Assembly (NCBI RefSeq): GCF_025766255.1
Contig: NW_026516713.1
Span: forward strand, 186,001 to 250,000
Reading direction: 5' to 3'
DNA: 64,000 bases
Origin: Zychaea mexicana
Lineage: Eukaryota; Mucoromycota; Mucoromycetes; Mucorales; Lichtheimiaceae
Positions 1-11,916 of the stretch are shown piece by piece. Each line of letters starts with the position of its first letter. Position 1 is the stretch's first letter. Position numbers and translations under genes: made by a program. The notes below the pieces were generated by a model that saw nothing but the letters and a program-made list of their open reading frames with translations, made no database searches and was not told the DNA's origin.

Positions 1-3000
1 TGAAAATAAAAATTCGCCGTGTATGACATAATATTGAACACAACCTATTAGCACAACTTTTACCATCGTCAATGTGACATAGCATATGACACAAAAACGA
101 GAAATGAGTACATAGTAATTAGCAGTGCTTACGCGTATTCGTTGTACAACGAAATATGCTGTTGTAGATCACCACCTTTTTCAGGATTATGTACACAACG
201 CCTTTAAATGATGTGCAGAACTAGAAATTCTTTGTGTTCAGAAGGCCTGCACAAATGATTTACCTGAACCAACCCTCTCAACATACAGTTGACGGTGTAC
301 GCTGTTTCGTATACTCAAACCCGTGTGAGTAGGGATTTTCTAAGATTATTTTTTTTCACATAGAAAGAAGGCGCCTCTTGCATTGCATTATGCAGGTAAG
401 CTCAGTACTTATTAGAGTTTTTCTTACTTCTTCCTCCCTTGTTTTACGCCCGAATAATAATATCTTAATTTGATACTTTGCTTATTGAGGATAGACAATA
501 TTATGTATACTGTTGCTATATTTAGAGTTTTAAAGCAAAAAGCACCGTTTATACAATTTAGTTTCTTTTTTATATACCATATCACAGTGTATATGATGCC
601 GTTACTTTACATACTTAGATTCATCATCATCCAAAACAAGATAAAGTGCTTAAAATAGATTTTGCGAACGCGCCAAAAGTCAATACTGTATGGTAGCCGT
701 CAATATCATCCGTAATGATTCAATCATACCAATTACACATTTTTTGTATTCTCCACCACTGCTCTCTCTATACAGTAGACCGCAAACCGTTTCTTATTTC
801 TATGCACAGGGTCACCATCATAAAAAGCTTGTGGTCATGCATTTGTTCAATATATCATCAGCATAAACCACAACGAATAAATTCACGTGCGTGAACCATC
901 ATTAAGATTTTGTCCATGTTTTTTTTTCGCACGGGATGTGTCTGTATTTTAAGCAGACAATCCCGGATCACAAATCGAGCTGAGAATATGCTATTTGGCC
1001 ATAACCGTTATCGTCATTCGTCGTCATGATATTGAAGTAAGTATATCAATGTCTGTTTACTCCTGTAACTTTAAAAATGGACCATGCTGATGATATGACA
1101 TTATAAATGTGTGTTTTAGCCGATGATGATACCGTAACGATAAATAATAAAAATCACTGACAGAAGGTATGATGCAACACAATGCTCAGCAAAGCGCGGG
1201 ACCTTGTAAGAATTCGAGTAACATGTACTTATAGTCTAAAGTTAAACATATAGTACATAAATAAATAAGCACTATACAAGGAACGGCGCACAATGCAGCA
1301 GAGTGATTGACGCGTCTTTCATCAATTTTAATGTATACTACTGTAGTGGCGGTGTCTTACACGTGTGAAGGAAGAATCAAGTGGGACTGATTACATGTAC
1401 AAAACCATTACATGTGAGAAGAGACTATGAACGAAGTTCGAGTTGCAGTATTCTTTTCACACGGGCAGACCAAACTTGGTATTATAAGCACAAGCAATGT
1501 TTCCGAACGAGTGTAAAAAGAATACTCATAGAAACAAAAATGATCTATTATTAAAACTACAATGGACGTAAAAAGGTTGTCTTAACGAAGGTGCTGTAGT
1601 ATGCACATATGTACATATCATCCCTATTATTCCTCCTCTTCAAAAGTGAATCTTACTTGAGCGCCAACAAAAATGAGAACATCACTGCAAGTTGCAATAT
1701 TATAAAAGAATACCAGTGTATAATTTTTGTCGGAATGAGTCAAACTTTCTAAGCAACAACTTATCCGCCAAGCAACCTACAAAACGACGCCGTACCTTGT
1801 ACACAGTACTGTCAATTGTGGATCTTAAAACAAAATGAACAAATAGACATCAAGTATACTTCTAAGCTACCATTTCGATACGAGATACGAGGTAATTTAG
1901 CCTAATATGGATTGGACGATACTGTTTTGTTCTATTCGTTCCTTTCTAAGAGTAGCTATATCATATATATATACTCACATACATAACATGCGTGTTTGCA
2001 CACAGCTTCTGATTTACAGTATACAACCAAGCAAGATATGCATAAACATGCAAGCTAGATATGTCGCTTGCCGAATACCCGGTTGTTGTGACAAATTCCG
2101 GACTATATGATTTACAGTAGTAGTAAAAGTAAACTCTATTATTGAGAAAACCAAGAACAAACTTCCAAGATATACTAACAGCCTACCTGTGGAATAGTAT
2201 GTAGGAAGAAACAGCAGCATCTTGACTGAGATTTAACCTAAACAACCATCGAAAAGAGCTACTTTCGCTATTCAACAGCATACTGTTATCTTCTTTATCC
2301 GTATGAGCTCATACTACAGCACATAGAACAAAATCCAACTGTAGCTTGTATCCCACCTTCTCCCCCTCCCCATGAATCATCATATCAGATGGCAAAGCGT
2401 GTTGCTTTGAAACAGCAGAAAGTTGGGTGTTCAGCATGAGGATTGTTTCTATCAAATCGTGCATTGTTTCATATTGCCAAGTTTTTAAGTTACACTGCAG
2501 GAGTCCGCATATAATCGTAACGATGATGATGATGATGTTGTTGTACTAGCTGCATAATGCTACTGGTTCCCTTGCTCCCAGTCTTGTCCCTCCTTCCATC
2601 CTCTCTCTCTCTCTCTCTATTTTTCCCCCATCTATCGTCGTCGTCGTCGTCCAATTGCCCTCTCTATTATCATCAAAAAGCCTACCACTACTCATGGTAC
2701 GTCTTCCTCCTTCATCCTATGCAGTCCTCTCTAACGTAACATGCTGTTCTACCATTCAGAAGATATAGTTCAATCGAATTCAATTTGAGTTTTGCCCGTT
2801 CCTTGGAACAAAACAACAAGAACAGTTTTTGGGGGTTTGGGGGAGGCTGTTTGAAGTGGTTTTTTATGCAGCACTATTATAATACTGTAAAAAAAACGAA
2901 AGCGACAGAAGTTCTTCTTTTTTGTGCACTAGTTGATGATGATGATGTTAATTGATGAAACACTTTTAGCTCATATAGGTTTTGTACGCGTTAGTACATA

Positions 3001-3079
3001 TTAGTTATTATAGCTTCAGATGTATATCTTCATTTTATGTTGAGCCATTCAGCTGTTGTTTCGAAAGCTGTACCTGCCG

Positions 3080-3080
<1 letters not shown>

Positions 3081-3110
<30 letters not shown>
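3081..3110. repeat. (ACT)n trinucleotide microsatellite
   Basis: A perfect TAC/ACT repeat of about ten units in the gene-free region. No coding frame of note crosses it. Confidence 0.9.
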
Positions 3111-5282
3111 CCGCTGCTATCTGGTAACTTTGAAACTCGTTAAAAGTTTTCAAATAAATAAGCAGCAGTAACACTGTGAGTGGAAAAAACGTGCATTGTG
3201 CACACAACCTTCTTTCTCCACCTCTTTGATGCCGACATATTAAAAGCATGGCTGTAAATGGGTTAGCTGTTATTGGACGCAACAGTGCTATTGCAGTAGT
3301 AAAAGCATTATTATACCTCAGTATACAACACTGCTTATATCTAATATGAACTGCTGCGTCATAAAGAGATCGAGACTGTAGCTATTTGAAAACACTCCTT
3401 TTGCCCTCCTTTTGTGCCCCTCCGCACCCACGCCCCCCGTTTTTGATAATCGTCTTGATAAACGTCGCATAATAGTAGTACTGCTGCCATGTTGCTTACG
3501 CCTGCTGTGGCGAGAAAAGAAGGAGATACCGACCCTAATTGGATTTTGGAAATATCGTTAATGATGATAACAGAACTTTGTTCAACAACTGCAAGCGCAC
3601 AAGGAAAGTATATATAATCAACTAATGGTTGCAGCGAAAAGGAAATAAACGCATGATCGCTAACCGTTTAAGAAAGAGGGAGGCTGTTATTCAATCATGA
3701 GATCATCATCACAACACAATACCTAGCACCAATCAACATGCAAACCCAAAACAGTTCTTTAGTATTAGCAGTAGCACGAAAGCACTTGGACGCAACAACA
3801 GCCATCTTGTTTTTCTTTTAGCTCGGAATGACCCCAATCACGCACAGACAAGGCTTCTAAATTATCACCGGCTGTCTTTAATTGGTTTACAAAACAAGCT
3901 CTTGTGTGTGCTTGTGTGTTTGTTGTGCTGCGCGAGAAGTTGAAGTACACGCTTTGCATGTGTGTGTGTGAGTGTGTGTGTAGTATGTCCTGAAATGAAA
4001 CGCGCCCTTATATGATAGTTATTACTACTACGTGGCCTTTGACCTCTTCATTATCATTTTCACTTTCCTTGCTTTTTTCAAACACGAGAACAAGATCTCA
4101 TGCACGACTGCATATATACTGATGATTATCGGTCAAGTAAATATAGCGCCCTTTTTTTTGTCTTTCTCTCTCCCTCTCTCTCCCGCAGCACCATCCCCCA
4201 ACACGAACCCAAATCGAGCACCCCCCCCTCCTCTACAATACTACTATAAAGTTCTATAGATTGGATCTGATGATGATGATGATGATGATAGGTGCGCTTG
4301 TTGGCGGCAGAAGATAGTAGTACACTACGACTGTCATGTTTTGTGTTTTCAGCCTCCTCGTTATTGTTATTCTATCTATCCTAATAAGCCCATTCTATGT
4401 CTGATTATCTGCTCTCCTCAGCCCATCTTGATACAATCATAATTAAATAAAAAAAGAGTAAATCTAACGATGATGTTACATGATGATGGTGGTTGTGGGA
4501 GTTGGGCTGTGAGTTAATCGATTCACTGGGTGCATTAAAAACTTCCACTTGTTGGTCAGGGTCTCCCACCCCTTTGTATTCTTGACAAGAAAATTGCAGG
4601 GTTTTAACTTTTCGTTGCAGCGCGGGCCACCCCACACGCAAGTGACGATGCGCCCAACAGATCAGTAATTAGCAGGTTAGCATTATAAAATGATCGTCTG
4701 CTGCCTGCAACCAGGTTGCGTATTTGTCTATATTATATAAACGTTCAAACCATACACAGATGCGCTGCAGCTAATATGCATTTCTGTCTATACGCTGCAC
4801 TATATCAAAAGGAGCCGGGTATTTAATCTTATAATTACATACACGCACGCACGCAGGGACGCTCGTGGCTTTCTTGATATTATTTGATCTACTAGTAAGA
4901 TGATGATGATGATGGTTGGCTCTGTTCCGGTTTTGATTTATGCAATCTCTCGTGTGTGTGTTTATAATTGTTATTAAGTTTTGTAAGAGTGTGAGAATCC
5001 ATCATTCATTCAAATGGTCTACCAGTGAGCAGTTCCGGCTTGTCTGCTGCAGATGGTCCAATTACATTGCAGATCGGCACTGACCCTTCGTTCTTGAGGG
5101 CGTAAAATCAGCAGCTGCCACCTTGTATGTGTTCTTTACTACCAAGCGTCGGGGAAAAAGGAATGAAAGGGGAGGGGGTGGGGGAAAGGCTGAACTCGGG
5201 AACTCTGTATAATACCATAATCGTGATTCGTTCTTTTTTGTTCTCGCGTAGCAACCCGAATGGAAGCACACAACAATGGAAT

Positions 5283-5286
<4 letters not shown>

Positions 5287-5321
<35 letters not shown>
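5287..5321. repeat. (GAT)n trinucleotide microsatellite
   Basis: The longest of at least five GAT/ATG runs in the first 5.4 kb; shorter ones lie near 2524, 2937, 4268 and 4902. About eleven perfect units. The clustering is specific to the region upstream of stuA. Confidence 0.9.
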
Positions 5322-6299
5322 CGAGGATTGTGTGATGTGAAGCAAGGATGGGGGACGGGTTACTAGAGCGGAGTAGTAAGTGTATTTTTTTTTTTGCCTT
5401 GTTGATCAACTTTTCCGTCGAATAGTTCAATAGCAACTCAGAGTAGAGCCACATGGTAGGACTTGCAGAAGCAGGCAGTCCACGTCGTCAGCCCATGGCA
5501 GACACACAGCGGCACCCCCACCCCCACGCTGAACAAATGAGCTTTCTGTGTCTTTCGTCTTTTGATGACACACAACCATGTTGGTATATAAAGCGCAACA
5601 AGGTTTTCGAGTTCTTCATTCCAAACACGGCAATCAAGCTGATGGCTGAGTTTTAATGACCACTCACTATGTTAAACCTGTCCGTCAAAGAAGGTGATAA
5701 GCTAACGAGAAAGGTGGGATTGGTTCAATGGGTAGGTAGAGTGGCAAGCCGGGTCCGCCATAGTGATGGCAACATGGCGTGGCTCACAGTCCATCGAGAA
5801 GAAGCGAATTGGGGGGGGGGTTGGTGGGGCAACAAGAGCAGCCCCAAATGAGTACCTTTTCGAGGCACTTGCTTTATTCGTCATTAAATCCGTTACAGTT
5901 GCCGATCGCTCTTGTGTAATCTCTCTTGTCTCTGTTCCGCACACGCACACACACTCACACACCAGCGGAACAGAGATAGAAGGCACGATGGCTTTAACCA
6001 ACAATGACGCAGACCGCGTAACGCAAGGGTTTGTGTGATGTGGACCACTAAGAGGAGTACATTGGTATCACCTCTCTTTCATTCTCGCTCTCTCGTGGGA
6101 TGTGTGTTGGTTTCTCGTCCCAGCGGTTTAAAGTTCAAACAAAGAAAAAAGAGAGCCATTGTTGAAGGGCCAAAGGGCAGGGAGTGTGTGTGTGTGTGTG
6201 AGTGAGTGAGTGAAGAAGCACCCCATTGGACAAGTTCCTTGTTTCTCACACAAGGCACACACACACACTTCCCTTCACTGATCGAATCATTAACCTTTA

Positions 6300-7021
6300 T
6301 TTGGGTCTGCTTGCTGTTGTTTAAGAAGCGCCGTCGCGCGAAAATTTTTTTCTGGGTTGCTAGTACTTAGTACTACTACTGCCTGCTACTGCCTGCTACT
6401 GCCACTACTGGTGGCTACTACTTTAGTGCTTGGCCCGACACTCTCAACCCACTCACCCCAATTTGACGCTTACCCGTTTCGCACATTCTTTCTTCTTTCC
6501 CTTTTTTTCGTGTTCCTCCTCTCCACTGCCCGCCTGTCTTTTGATAAGAGACCCCAACTGCTACTGACTGTCACTGCTGCCAATTGCAATTTGCTTGGCT
6601 TTCCATCTCTCTCTTTCGAGTGCACCCTTTGCCAAGTCATTCTGTCGCTATCGTTCGTGGTTGCATTCTTGTTTGTGCCGTCTACGTCTAAACTCTTTGT
6701 GGATCTGCACGGCAGTAACGACCTATTTTTGGCTGTCATCATCTGTTTTTTTTTTTTTAAGAGCCACCCCCTTCTCCCTTTCTCGTCTTCTTCTCTTTAA
6801 GTAACGGCTGCAACTTGCTCCTCTTTTTTCCCTCTCTCTCTCTCTCTCTTCTTCTTCTTCCCCGCTCTCTGTTATAACTCTTTTTGCTTTTTGCCTCTTT
6901 ATTTTTCCTTTGGTTGTTGTTCATTTCCCCGAATCGCAAACGACACACACTCACACACACCTACTCTTTAAGAAATTACTCTCTTCCCCTTTCTTCTCCG
7001 CCTCTCTTTACAAAAAGAAAA
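6300..7021 (+). promoter_or_regulatory. Pyrimidine-rich promoter/leader of stuA
   Basis: The last 700 bases before the stuA start are dominated by C and T on the + strand, with CT-repeat and TTC-repeat blocks near 6600, 6830-6860 and 6985-7010. Pyrimidine-rich tracts immediately upstream of starts are common in fungal promoters and leaders. The longest frame here (about 147 codons from 6357) follows the CT bias and resembles no protein. It would act as an upstream ORF only if transcription starts early. Leader extent and any leader intron are unknown. Confidence 0.5.
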
Positions 7022-8759
7022 ATGTTCGGTTACATGAATCCATCGTCGGACGCTGCTCCGGCGGCTACACCATTCAATCCGATGATACCTACAAAGCATC
7101 CAGCAGTCGTATCTGCAACAAGCCCGTACGCCGCTGTATCCGCACCACAACAGCAGTCTAGCTTTTATGGACCTAGCAGTAACAATAACAGTACCGAATC
7201 ACCGTATTGCTATTATCCTCAACAACAACAACAACAACAACAACAACAGCATATCCATCAGAACCCATACCTCGGCCCCTGGCAGGAACAGCAACAACAA
7301 CAGCATCATCTTCAGTCGTCCAGCAATGGAAGCATCGGTTCCGCGGACGATGCAGGATTGCATACCTATAACCATCATCATCATCAACAGCAGCAACAGC
7401 AAGCAGAACCACCCATCACTCGGCCCAAGCTGACGACGTCAATTTGGGAAGATCAAAACACCATTTGTTTCCAAGTCGACGCACGCGGCATTTGCGTAGC
7501 CAGGCGACAAGGTTAGCAAAGCACCCGAAATTTCGTATAGAGTTTAGAAGAGAAAAAAGAGAGAAATTTAAATTTGAACCAACTGTTTGTGGCGTAAACT
7601 TGGCAACTTTCACACTAAACACACACACTTACACTTACTCTCTGTGTTGCTCAATGTAATGTAAATAGATAACGACATGGTGAACGGCACAAAGTTGTTG
7701 AATGTCACCGGTATCTCACGAGGGAAGCGTGATGGCATATTGAAGAACGAACGAGGTCGTGTCGTGGTCAAGGTTGGAGCAATGCACTTGAAGGGTGTCT
7801 GGTGAGTTACTATTACTATTACTACTAGGCTTCACTAGTGTGATCTGATTTATCCGCTCCCTCCCATCCAACCCAATTAGCACCACATAAGAAAAAAAAA
7901 ACAACACTTTGCGGGTTGTTTCCATGGGAATCTTTTTGTTTGCTAACCTCCTTTCCCCTTTCAATTTGTTATTAGGATCACCTTTGCACGTGCCAAAGCA
8001 CTTGCTGCACAGTTCAACATTGACAAAGTGCTTCACCCATTGTTTGAGGATGACCCCACCGCGTACTTTTGCCAGTACTTTGCCAATAATAATATGCAAA
8101 CGACACCCAATCACTTGGGCTCATTTTACCTCACATCGCAGACAAAGCAGCAGCAGCAGCATCATCACCAGAGGGAAGATTCAGACAATACGGTTCAATC
8201 TGCACCGTACATGTCGTCCCACCCACAACAATACAGCACCTCGGCTTCGGAAGAACAGCAACATGCAGCAGCAGCAGCAGCAGCAGCAGCCATGTATCAG
8301 CGTCATCATCCTTACGCCTCATCGGGCTTTTCCACATCTTCAACTTCCATCATCCATCAGCAATCTAATAATAGTAATAATAACAGCTCCATCATGTATC
8401 GACCGTCGTCATCATCATTACGACAACAACAACAACAACAACAGCAGCAGGACGATTGGGTCATGTCGCCACCTTTCTCAGACCACACTGAATTGCAGCA
8501 ACTCGTCCTGGGTGGGTCGTCCATCATTTCCGATTCCGTCCCTGGTACGCCTGACGCTACCAACATGTTTCCGCCGCATGACGCCTCGGCAGCCGCTGCT
8601 ACTGCAGCAGCCATGGGCGGCACTACCACTACTGCTGCCCCCTTCTCTTATTCATTTGCATCCCCAACCTCATCTCTCTCTCCTTTGTCCATGATGCCTA
8701 GCTCGACAGACTGCCAACAGCAAGAGGACGATTTCTATTATTTCTATCATCATCATTAA
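7022..8759 (+). CDS. stuA: APSES-domain transcription factor, StuA/Efg1 type
   Basis: Three exons: 7022-7511, 7669-7801 and 7976-8759, giving 468 residues. The APSES DNA-binding domain (bHLH-like, fungus-specific) is assembled across both introns, roughly residues 140-240. It has the family signatures [47 protein letters not shown] and [15 protein letters not shown]. Intron 1 joins VARRQ to DNDM, and intron 2 falls inside the Trp codon of KGVW. The second intron contains a TGCTAAC branch-like site. The flanks are low complexity: poly-Gln, His and Asn before the domain, and Gln, Ala and Ser blocks after it. StuA proteins are nuclear regulators of morphogenesis and sporulation that bind WCGCGWNM-type elements. 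The first ATG of the exon is used, because upstream in-frame sequence is CT-rich leader. The family assignment is certain; the exact role in this fungus is inferred. Confidence 0.95.
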
Positions 8760-8766
8760 TAATAGT

Positions 8767-8798
<32 letters not shown>

Positions 8799-8846
8799 AT
8801 CGTGTCAGTAGTACAGCAGCAGCATCAACATCATCATCATCATCAA

Positions 8847-8879
<33 letters not shown>

Positions 8880-9408
8880 TATTAGTATACCAAGTCAAAT
8901 CATATTTTTTTCTCATATATTCTCCCGTTTAATAGCACCCTTCTCTCTATCTCTTTCCTCACACTCACACACACAAAACATAGTTCTTCTTTTCTCATTT
9001 TATATATTCTTCTCGTCTTCCACATTACATAACGCTCTCTCACCACAACACATCTCACAATGTTCTCTTTCCTTCTCCATTCTGTGTTAAAAAAACCTCT
9101 TTTCATGAACATATCCCAGAAACAAATAATAATATTAATAATAAACAAGGTTTTTCTTTTCGTCTTGATGACGACAAGGAAAAAAAAAGTTTGTATCCAA
9201 TCACACCACCCCAGATCATCTGTTATTACAGGCTTACTATGGTCGAGTTTCGAAACCATCCTTGCCTCTAATAAACCCTGTTCTGCTTCTTTCCCACCCA
9301 TCATCAATACCCCTTACTCTTATTTACGTGACCATCCACTCTATGTAAGCGTTCTTTTTTAAAAAGAGATATAGAGGACTTGGTACACAGTTCGAAATTG
9401 AAGTATAA

Positions 9409-9440
<32 letters not shown>

Positions 9441-9489
9441 CAAAAGTGAGGAGAGAGAAGCGGACAGATATCAGAGAGACAGAAAACAG

Positions 9490-9532
<43 letters not shown>

Positions 9533-9655
9533 GACTATGTAGAGAAAAGGGCATGCGTGTGTGTGTGTGTGTGTCTGAATGTGGATAACGTGAATGTGTG
9601 TGCGGATGGAATGAAATGGAGGATCAGGTTATTTGTTGCTTTTTGTTTTGTTAGT
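8760..9655. other. Convergent intergenic region between stuA and the aldo/keto reductase
   Basis: About 900 bases holding the 3' ends of two convergent genes. It is rich in simple repeats: CT near 8770-8797, CAG/TAG near 8850-8880, then the compound repeat at 9408-9574. An AATAAA at 9270-9275 could serve stuA. No coding signal beyond low-complexity frames. Confidence 0.6.
9408..9574. repeat. Compound microsatellite (AT)n-(TG)n ... (GA)n ... (GT)n
   Basis: An AT run to about 9424, TG to 9440, a GA run of about 38 nt at 9494-9531, and GT at 9556-9574. It lies between two convergent 3' ends. Confidence 0.9.
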
Positions 9656-11607
9656 TTACGACTGCCGGAAATCAAAGATCGGCTCAGGTTTGTTACCCAG
9701 CACCTAAAAAGATAGTGTTTTTTTTTAGTACAAATGAATGAAACAGTTGAGGCAACTCATTCATTACCCGATCGATGTCATGCATGACCTCGTCGGTCAA
9801 TAAGTGTCGTATCTTCAATGCCTGGATGTTTTCTTTGGCTTGTTCCGGCGTAGATGCGCCAATAATGACAGAGGAAACGTGTGGGCACCGTAAACACCAT
9901 GCAATCGATAACTGTGCAGGTGTGCAGCCCAGTCGCTGAGCAATTTGCTACAACATCATTTTCTTTTTAGTATCGTGATAAGTATTAATCGCTGCATAGA
10001 ACTTGATAGGATGGATGACTTACACATATCAGTTTGACCTTTTCAATCTTTCGTCGGCCCTCCTCGCTGAAGAACCCGGCCCGTAACCTGTTGATGACCG
10101 GATGATCTTGTATAGCAAGGCGGGAATATGGCGGGATGACGCCGTCATTATACTTTCCAGTCAAAAGACCTGCCAGTAAACCCATTTTAGTCAATTCTAA
10201 TTTCTGCTGTCCTTGGCTGCTGCTGCTGCTACAATCAGTTCCAATCACTGGGGAAAGTGTCATTATTTTAAATTACCAGAAGCTAAAGGGGACCAGATAC
10301 AGGTACCCATTCGAAACTTTTGATACAGTGGCAAATATTCTTTTTCGGCTCGTTCTCGATTAAGCATGTTATATTGCGGTGACTAAGTGTAGTGTCAGCG
10401 TTCATGCATCCATTTCTCGGGTCACTATCATCACCTCCTATTCAACCTCTTTTGTTTACCTCGGTAATGGGAGCAATTAACTGCAATTTGGACGCAACTG
10501 CATGTGCCTCCATAATAAGGTATGGTGGCCATTCACTGGTAGCCCAATACAATGCCATCCCCTTATCAATACACCAATTGAATGCCCTTACAATTTCGTC
10601 CATAGGGGTATCTGGATCTGAGAGAAATAATCAAAAAAGAGGTTGTTTCCCAAATTCGGAAAGAGTCTCAGTCTTTTGGATTCATAAACGTTCATTGTCC
10701 TGTTATTATTTTTGACAGCTGTATTTACCTGGTCTTTGCGCATATATGATATCAACATAGTCTAATTGCAACCGTTGCAACGACGCGACAGTGCCTTCAA
10801 ATACATGCTTTCGCGATAATCCTCGATCATTGGGTCCTTTCCCGCCCCAAAAGACCTTGGTTGACAATACGAAATCTGACCGTTTCAGTCCTTTTTGGTT
10901 TCGTAATGCCAACCCCAGATCAATTTCTCCTTGCCCGCCTAAATATCGTACAGAAGAAAAAAAGGGGAGGATGTGCAAAGTGTTTAGAGTTAGCCCCGGA
11001 CAAACATGGAGAACCATAAGAAGGAGAACATGCGTGTGCGTATAAAGGGAATTGGTATGAAAAGAAAAAAGGCGGCATATAATGCAAGTGCGTTTTATGT
11101 AACCATGGTGAAATAGACTCCTTCTCCTTCTCCTCCTCGTCCCCTTTAAGCCCCCACCACAACTACCTCCTTCCTTTTCTTTTACTTGAATCAATGAGTT
11201 ACCTGCATGCGATTCAGCTACATCAAAATGGTTGATCCCTAGTTCCAAAGCGGTTTTTACAATTTCCGTCGTTTGTTCTATACACAACGCATAGTTCGTC
11301 AGCGGACATATATTCATACACTGCTAGGTTTGAAATCCGTGTGTGTGGAAAAAGCGAATCACGTTTTCTTACCAAGCGTGATTTGACCACCTATACATGT
11401 ATAGAGAGTTTATTATTAAGATGACTGCTCTTACTTTTCTTCTCCTTTTTTCTTGCGTGCACGCGTGCTTAAAATCGCGTAAACTTGATTTCTTTTTTGG
11501 GTTGGTGGGGAGTTGAGTTACTTACCAAACGTAATCCACGATCCAAGAGACAAGACACTGACTTTGAGGCCAGAGTTGCCTAGGTAACGGTACTCCATCG
11601 ACTGCAT
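9656..11607 (-). CDS. Aldo/keto reductase, voltage-gated K+ channel beta-subunit type
   Basis: Nine exons on the minus strand: 11526-11607, 11373-11390, 11203-11277, 10729-10938, 10460-10617, 10277-10382, 10024-10169, 9768-9947 and 9656-9703. They give 340 residues, the usual length of this family. An NADPH-dependent oxidoreductase TIM barrel is expected. Visible landmarks are [19 protein letters not shown] at the N terminus, [17 protein letters not shown] (the Asp of the catalytic set), STKVFWGG (catalytic Lys), [25 protein letters not shown], and the family C-terminal LGNKPEP. The catalytic Tyr region is visible only as AESHAG, so the usual Tyr of AEVYA is His here. Exon 2 is only 18 nt. 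The start is the Met of [10 protein letters not shown]; the longer upstream frame is hydrophobic AT-rich sequence. Substrate unknown. Confidence 0.93.
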
Positions 11608-11916
11608 GGAAGTTGTTGTGATTATGATGATAAAGATAAAGAAAACAAAAAAAAAATAAAGGACAAAGTGGATTCTAAATGTTCCTTTAGGGAAAAAAAA
11701 AAAAGAGTATAGGTGTCTTCGGGTCAAAGTTTAAGAAGAGCTTGTCATGTACCCACCTAATCCCAAAAAAAAAAAAAAAACTCCAACTTCCGATAAAAAC
11801 GCATCACACACAAATTTTTTGGGTATTTTATCGGATTCCCGTTATCAGTTTTTCGTAACGTGTTTTGTTAGAGTTTCTTTTATTTGTTTCAAAACCGGGG
11901 AAGGGGGCTGATTATG
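11608..11916. other. Spacer between tandem reductase and chitosanase genes
   Basis: 309 bases, AT-rich with several A-runs (for example 11764-11780). It must contain the reductase promoter and the chitosanase 3' end. No coding signal and no element I can name. Confidence 0.5.

Larger units (their letters stand above)
1..6300. other. Long gene-free region upstream of stuA
   Basis: About 6.3 kb in which I find no open frame with family resemblance, no spliced gene and no RNA gene. The frames present are short, and many are built of repeats. The stretch is AT-rich and carries many simple repeats: GAT/ATG runs near 2524, 2937, 4268, 4902 and 5287, an ACT run at 3081-3110, CT tracts near 2582 and 4165, and TG/CA tracts near 3960, 5940 and 6186. 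I infer a long intergenic or regulatory region for the APSES gene that follows, possibly holding non-coding transcripts. A short lineage-specific gene with tiny exons cannot be ruled out. Confidence 0.6.

Noticed and set aside
6357..6800. 147-codon frame before stuA
   Set aside because: CT-rich leader sequence read as Leu/Phe/Ser; the frame is a by-product of composition, though it could act as a uORF.
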